From NCBI GenBank assembly GCA_951813065.1, contig CATOTH010000009.1, positions 558,001 through 622,000 on the forward strand: 64,000 nucleotides of DNA. The letters run 5' to 3'. Made by a program: the position numbers and the translations under genes. The notes beneath the pieces are model-generated. The model was not told the DNA's origin and did not search any database. It worked only from the letters and a program-made list of their open reading frames with translations. Numbering within the stretch: position 1 is the first letter of the stretch; every line of letters begins with the position of its first letter. Shown here piece after piece: positions 62,478-64,000 of the stretch. The stretch is from an uncultured Bryobacterales bacterium. GTDB lineage: Bacteria > Acidobacteriota > Terriglobia > Bryobacterales > UBA6623.

Positions 62478-63917
62478 CTAGACCGCTCGCAAGCGGGCGA
62501 CAACGCGATCCTTTCCAAGCAGGGTGAACACCCGAAATGCGCTCGGCCCCACAGGCTGGCCTGTGAGGGCCGCCCGGGATCCGTTGATCAGCAAGCCAGC
62601 CTTCACCTCGCGCTCCGCGGAGAGCATGCGAAGTTCATGCTCGACCGACTGCTCGGTGAAGTCCGGCGCCCTCTCGATCCTGGCAGCCAATTCACGGAGC
62701 ATGTCACGCACGCCGTCCCTGTCCAGATTCGCGAGGGCCTTGGGCTCGAAGCCGAAATCATCGTGAAAGTAGGCGCGGCAGCGGACTGGAAACTCGCTCA
62801 GGAGATTGAGCCGCGACCGCAGGGCGTCAATTGCTTCGAGGAACCATTCGCGACGGGCCCCCGAAAACTCGTCGCGCCACCATCCGGACCCGCGGAAGTA
62901 GGCTTCCACGTATGGCAGGAGTTGAGCCGGCGGCATCGATCGCAGGTGCTGGCCATTGAGCCACACTGCCTTAGGATCCACTTGCGTCTCGCCGGGTTTC
63001 TCTCCAACCTGTACCACCGCATTTGTGCGCAGGACATGTTCGATCCGAAAGGCATCGACGAGTTGCTCTACCGTCAAGACCTCCCGGTTGTCCTTGGGGG
63101 ACCAGCCGAGCAAGCTCAGGTAGTTCATGAAGCCCGCTGGCAGGAAACCCATGTCACGGTAGTTCGTGACGCTAACGATCGGCCCGTGCCGACGTTTGGA
63201 CAGCTTTGACCCGTCTGGTCCGAGCAACAGCGGCAGGTGCGCGAAAGAGGGCCGATCGAATCCCATTGCCTGCAGCAGCAGAATGTGCTTGAACGTGTTC
63301 GTCAGGTGATCTTGACCCCGAATCACGTGGGTGATCCCCATTTCGCCGTCATCGACCGTAGACGCCAGGTGATACGTCGGGTGGCCGTTGGCGCGGAGCA
63401 GAGCAAAGTCCTCAATGTCCGCGAATCTCCGAAAGTGCTTGCGGAAGACAAGGTCCTTGAACCCCACGCCGCCCGGCTGTTCGCGTGGGACACGGAACCG
63501 AATCACAAACGGTTCGCCGGAAGACGCTCGGCGGTCGCTCTCGATTGCGCCGAGGTCGCGCATCCCGGGGTTGAACAGCCAAGGGCCACCTTCACCCCGT
63601 TCAGCCTCCGCCGCGCCCTCTGCCGTGAAGTCGCGATATGCCACTCCCTTTGCGAGGAGCGCTTCTGCAGCTCTCACATGGATCGGGCGGCGCTCCGATT
63701 GGTAGTGCTGTTCGTCCCACGGCAATTCGAGCCACTCCAATCCGTCGAGGATCGAACGGAGTGATTCCTGGGTATTGCGTCCAGCGTCGGTGTCATCGAT
63801 CCGCAGTACGAGCTGGCCACCTGTGGACCGCGCGAAGAGCCAGCAAAAGACATACGTCCGGGCGCCGCCGATATGCAGCAATCCAGTCGGCGAGGGCGCA
63901 AACCGAACCCGGTTCAT
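62478..63917 (-). CDS. gltX: Glutamyl-tRNA synthetase
   Basis: The 479-residue class I aminoacyl-tRNA synthetase has the HIGH-region RFAPSPTGLLHIGGARTYVF and the KMSKS-like SKLSKRRHGPIVSV. LAFARSTGGQLVLRIDDTD-type and THVIRGQDHLTNTFKHILL segments complete the catalytic core, and the C-terminal anticodon-binding helical domain is present. It starts at ATG 63917; no clear ribosome binding site is seen upstream. The upstream 83 bases to the window end carry no gene. Confidence 0.96.
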   Translation of the reverse strand: MNRVRFAPSPTGLLHIGGARTYVFCWLFARSTGGQLVLRIDDTDAGRNTQESLRSILDGLEWLELPWDEQHYQSERRPIHVRAAEALLAKGVAYRDFTAEGAAEAERGEGGPWLFNPGMRDLGAIESDRRASSGEPFVIRFRVPREQPGGVGFKDLVFRKHFRRFADIEDFALLRANGHPTYHLASTVDDGEMGITHVIRGQDHLTNTFKHILLLQAMGFDRPSFAHLPLLLGPDGSKLSKRRHGPIVSVTNYRDMGFLPAGFMNYLSLLGWSPKDNREVLTVEQLVDAFRIEHVLRTNAVVQVGEKPGETQVDPKAVWLNGQHLRSMPPAQLLPYVEAYFRGSGWWRDEFSGARREWFLEAIDALRSRLNLLSEFPVRCRAYFHDDFGFEPKALANLDRDGVRDMLRELAARIERAPDFTEQSVEHELRMLSAEREVKAGLLINGSRAALTGQPVGPSAFRVFTLLGKDRVVARLRAV

Positions 63918-64000
63918 AGGAGGGACAGTGCGCGCCGGCGGCGGGTGGATGCCTTTCGAGCGGCGCTTCCGCCAGTATATCTGCTTAGCGAGTGGGCTAT

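Noticed and set aside
53..64000. tRNA, rRNA, CRISPR or riboswitch elements
   Set aside because: I looked in the intergenic regions for tRNA T-loops, repeated spacers and TPP-box patterns (upstream of thiD) and found nothing I could support.

Overview
The window looks like chromosomal DNA of a GC-rich Gram-negative bacterium, most likely an Acidobacteriota member. This is inferred from family content only. The best lineage signs are a very large Oar-like TonB-dependent receptor with an N-terminal carboxypeptidase-regulatory-like domain, small secreted families I associate with Acidobacteriota, and many TAT or Sec exported hydrolases (three sulfatases, a PhoD-like phosphatase, a DUF3604 protein, a PQQ-like propeller). 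No rRNA, tRNA or CRISPR array was seen.

Layout. 1-7.9 kb: a partial PhoD-like phosphatase divergent from a sulfatase, then a MaoC-like hydratase overlapping a PQQ-like propeller protein, and a gnd-HAD phosphatase pair on the minus strand. 8.1-12.9 kb: an NAD-type formate dehydrogenase operon with two notable properties. The catalytic gene reads through an in-frame UGA (selenocysteine) that is followed by a SECIS-like hairpin. The alpha subunit is also cut in two and its halves are permuted around a NuoE-NuoF fusion: the molybdopterin part comes first, and the iron-sulfur part, including the CPYCGVGC domain that normally starts the same polypeptide, comes last. 13.3-19.3 kb: a ZIP metal transporter, a large secreted DUF3604 protein, and a methylthioadenosine phosphorylase with a PfkB kinase. 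19.5-21.2 kb: a decayed stretch with a pseudogene carrying two stops and a broken transposase.

21.5-31.9 kb is mostly housekeeping: redoxin, dinB, mpg, an M3 oligopeptidase, dapF (with its second catalytic Cys replaced by Ser), a Cys-rich secreted protein, RNase D and a squalene-synthase-like HpnC. 31.9-39 kb: the TonB-dependent receptor, a decayed Lgt-like gene, a polymer-forming membrane protein and an M20 peptidase. 39-45.6 kb: a plus-strand run (PfkB kinase, rhomboid, glutaredoxin-like protein, iron-type alcohol dehydrogenase) facing rph-rdgB-ROK kinase, then pgsA. 45.7-48.4 kb: an envelope operon (lipoprotein-sorting-like protein, HExxH protein, redoxin). 48.5-57.8 kb: a sulfatase, an atypical Nramp transporter, a TRAP transporter set behind thiD, and a third sulfatase. 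57.8-64 kb: rlpA, a broken bile-acid:sodium symporter gene, an orphan hydantoinase B, a carbamoyltransferase and gltX.

The metabolic picture is an aerobic-type heterotroph that exports hydrolases for sulfated and phosphorylated substrates, takes up organic acids by TRAP transport, and can oxidise formate to feed NADH. Four gene relics show ongoing local gene loss.
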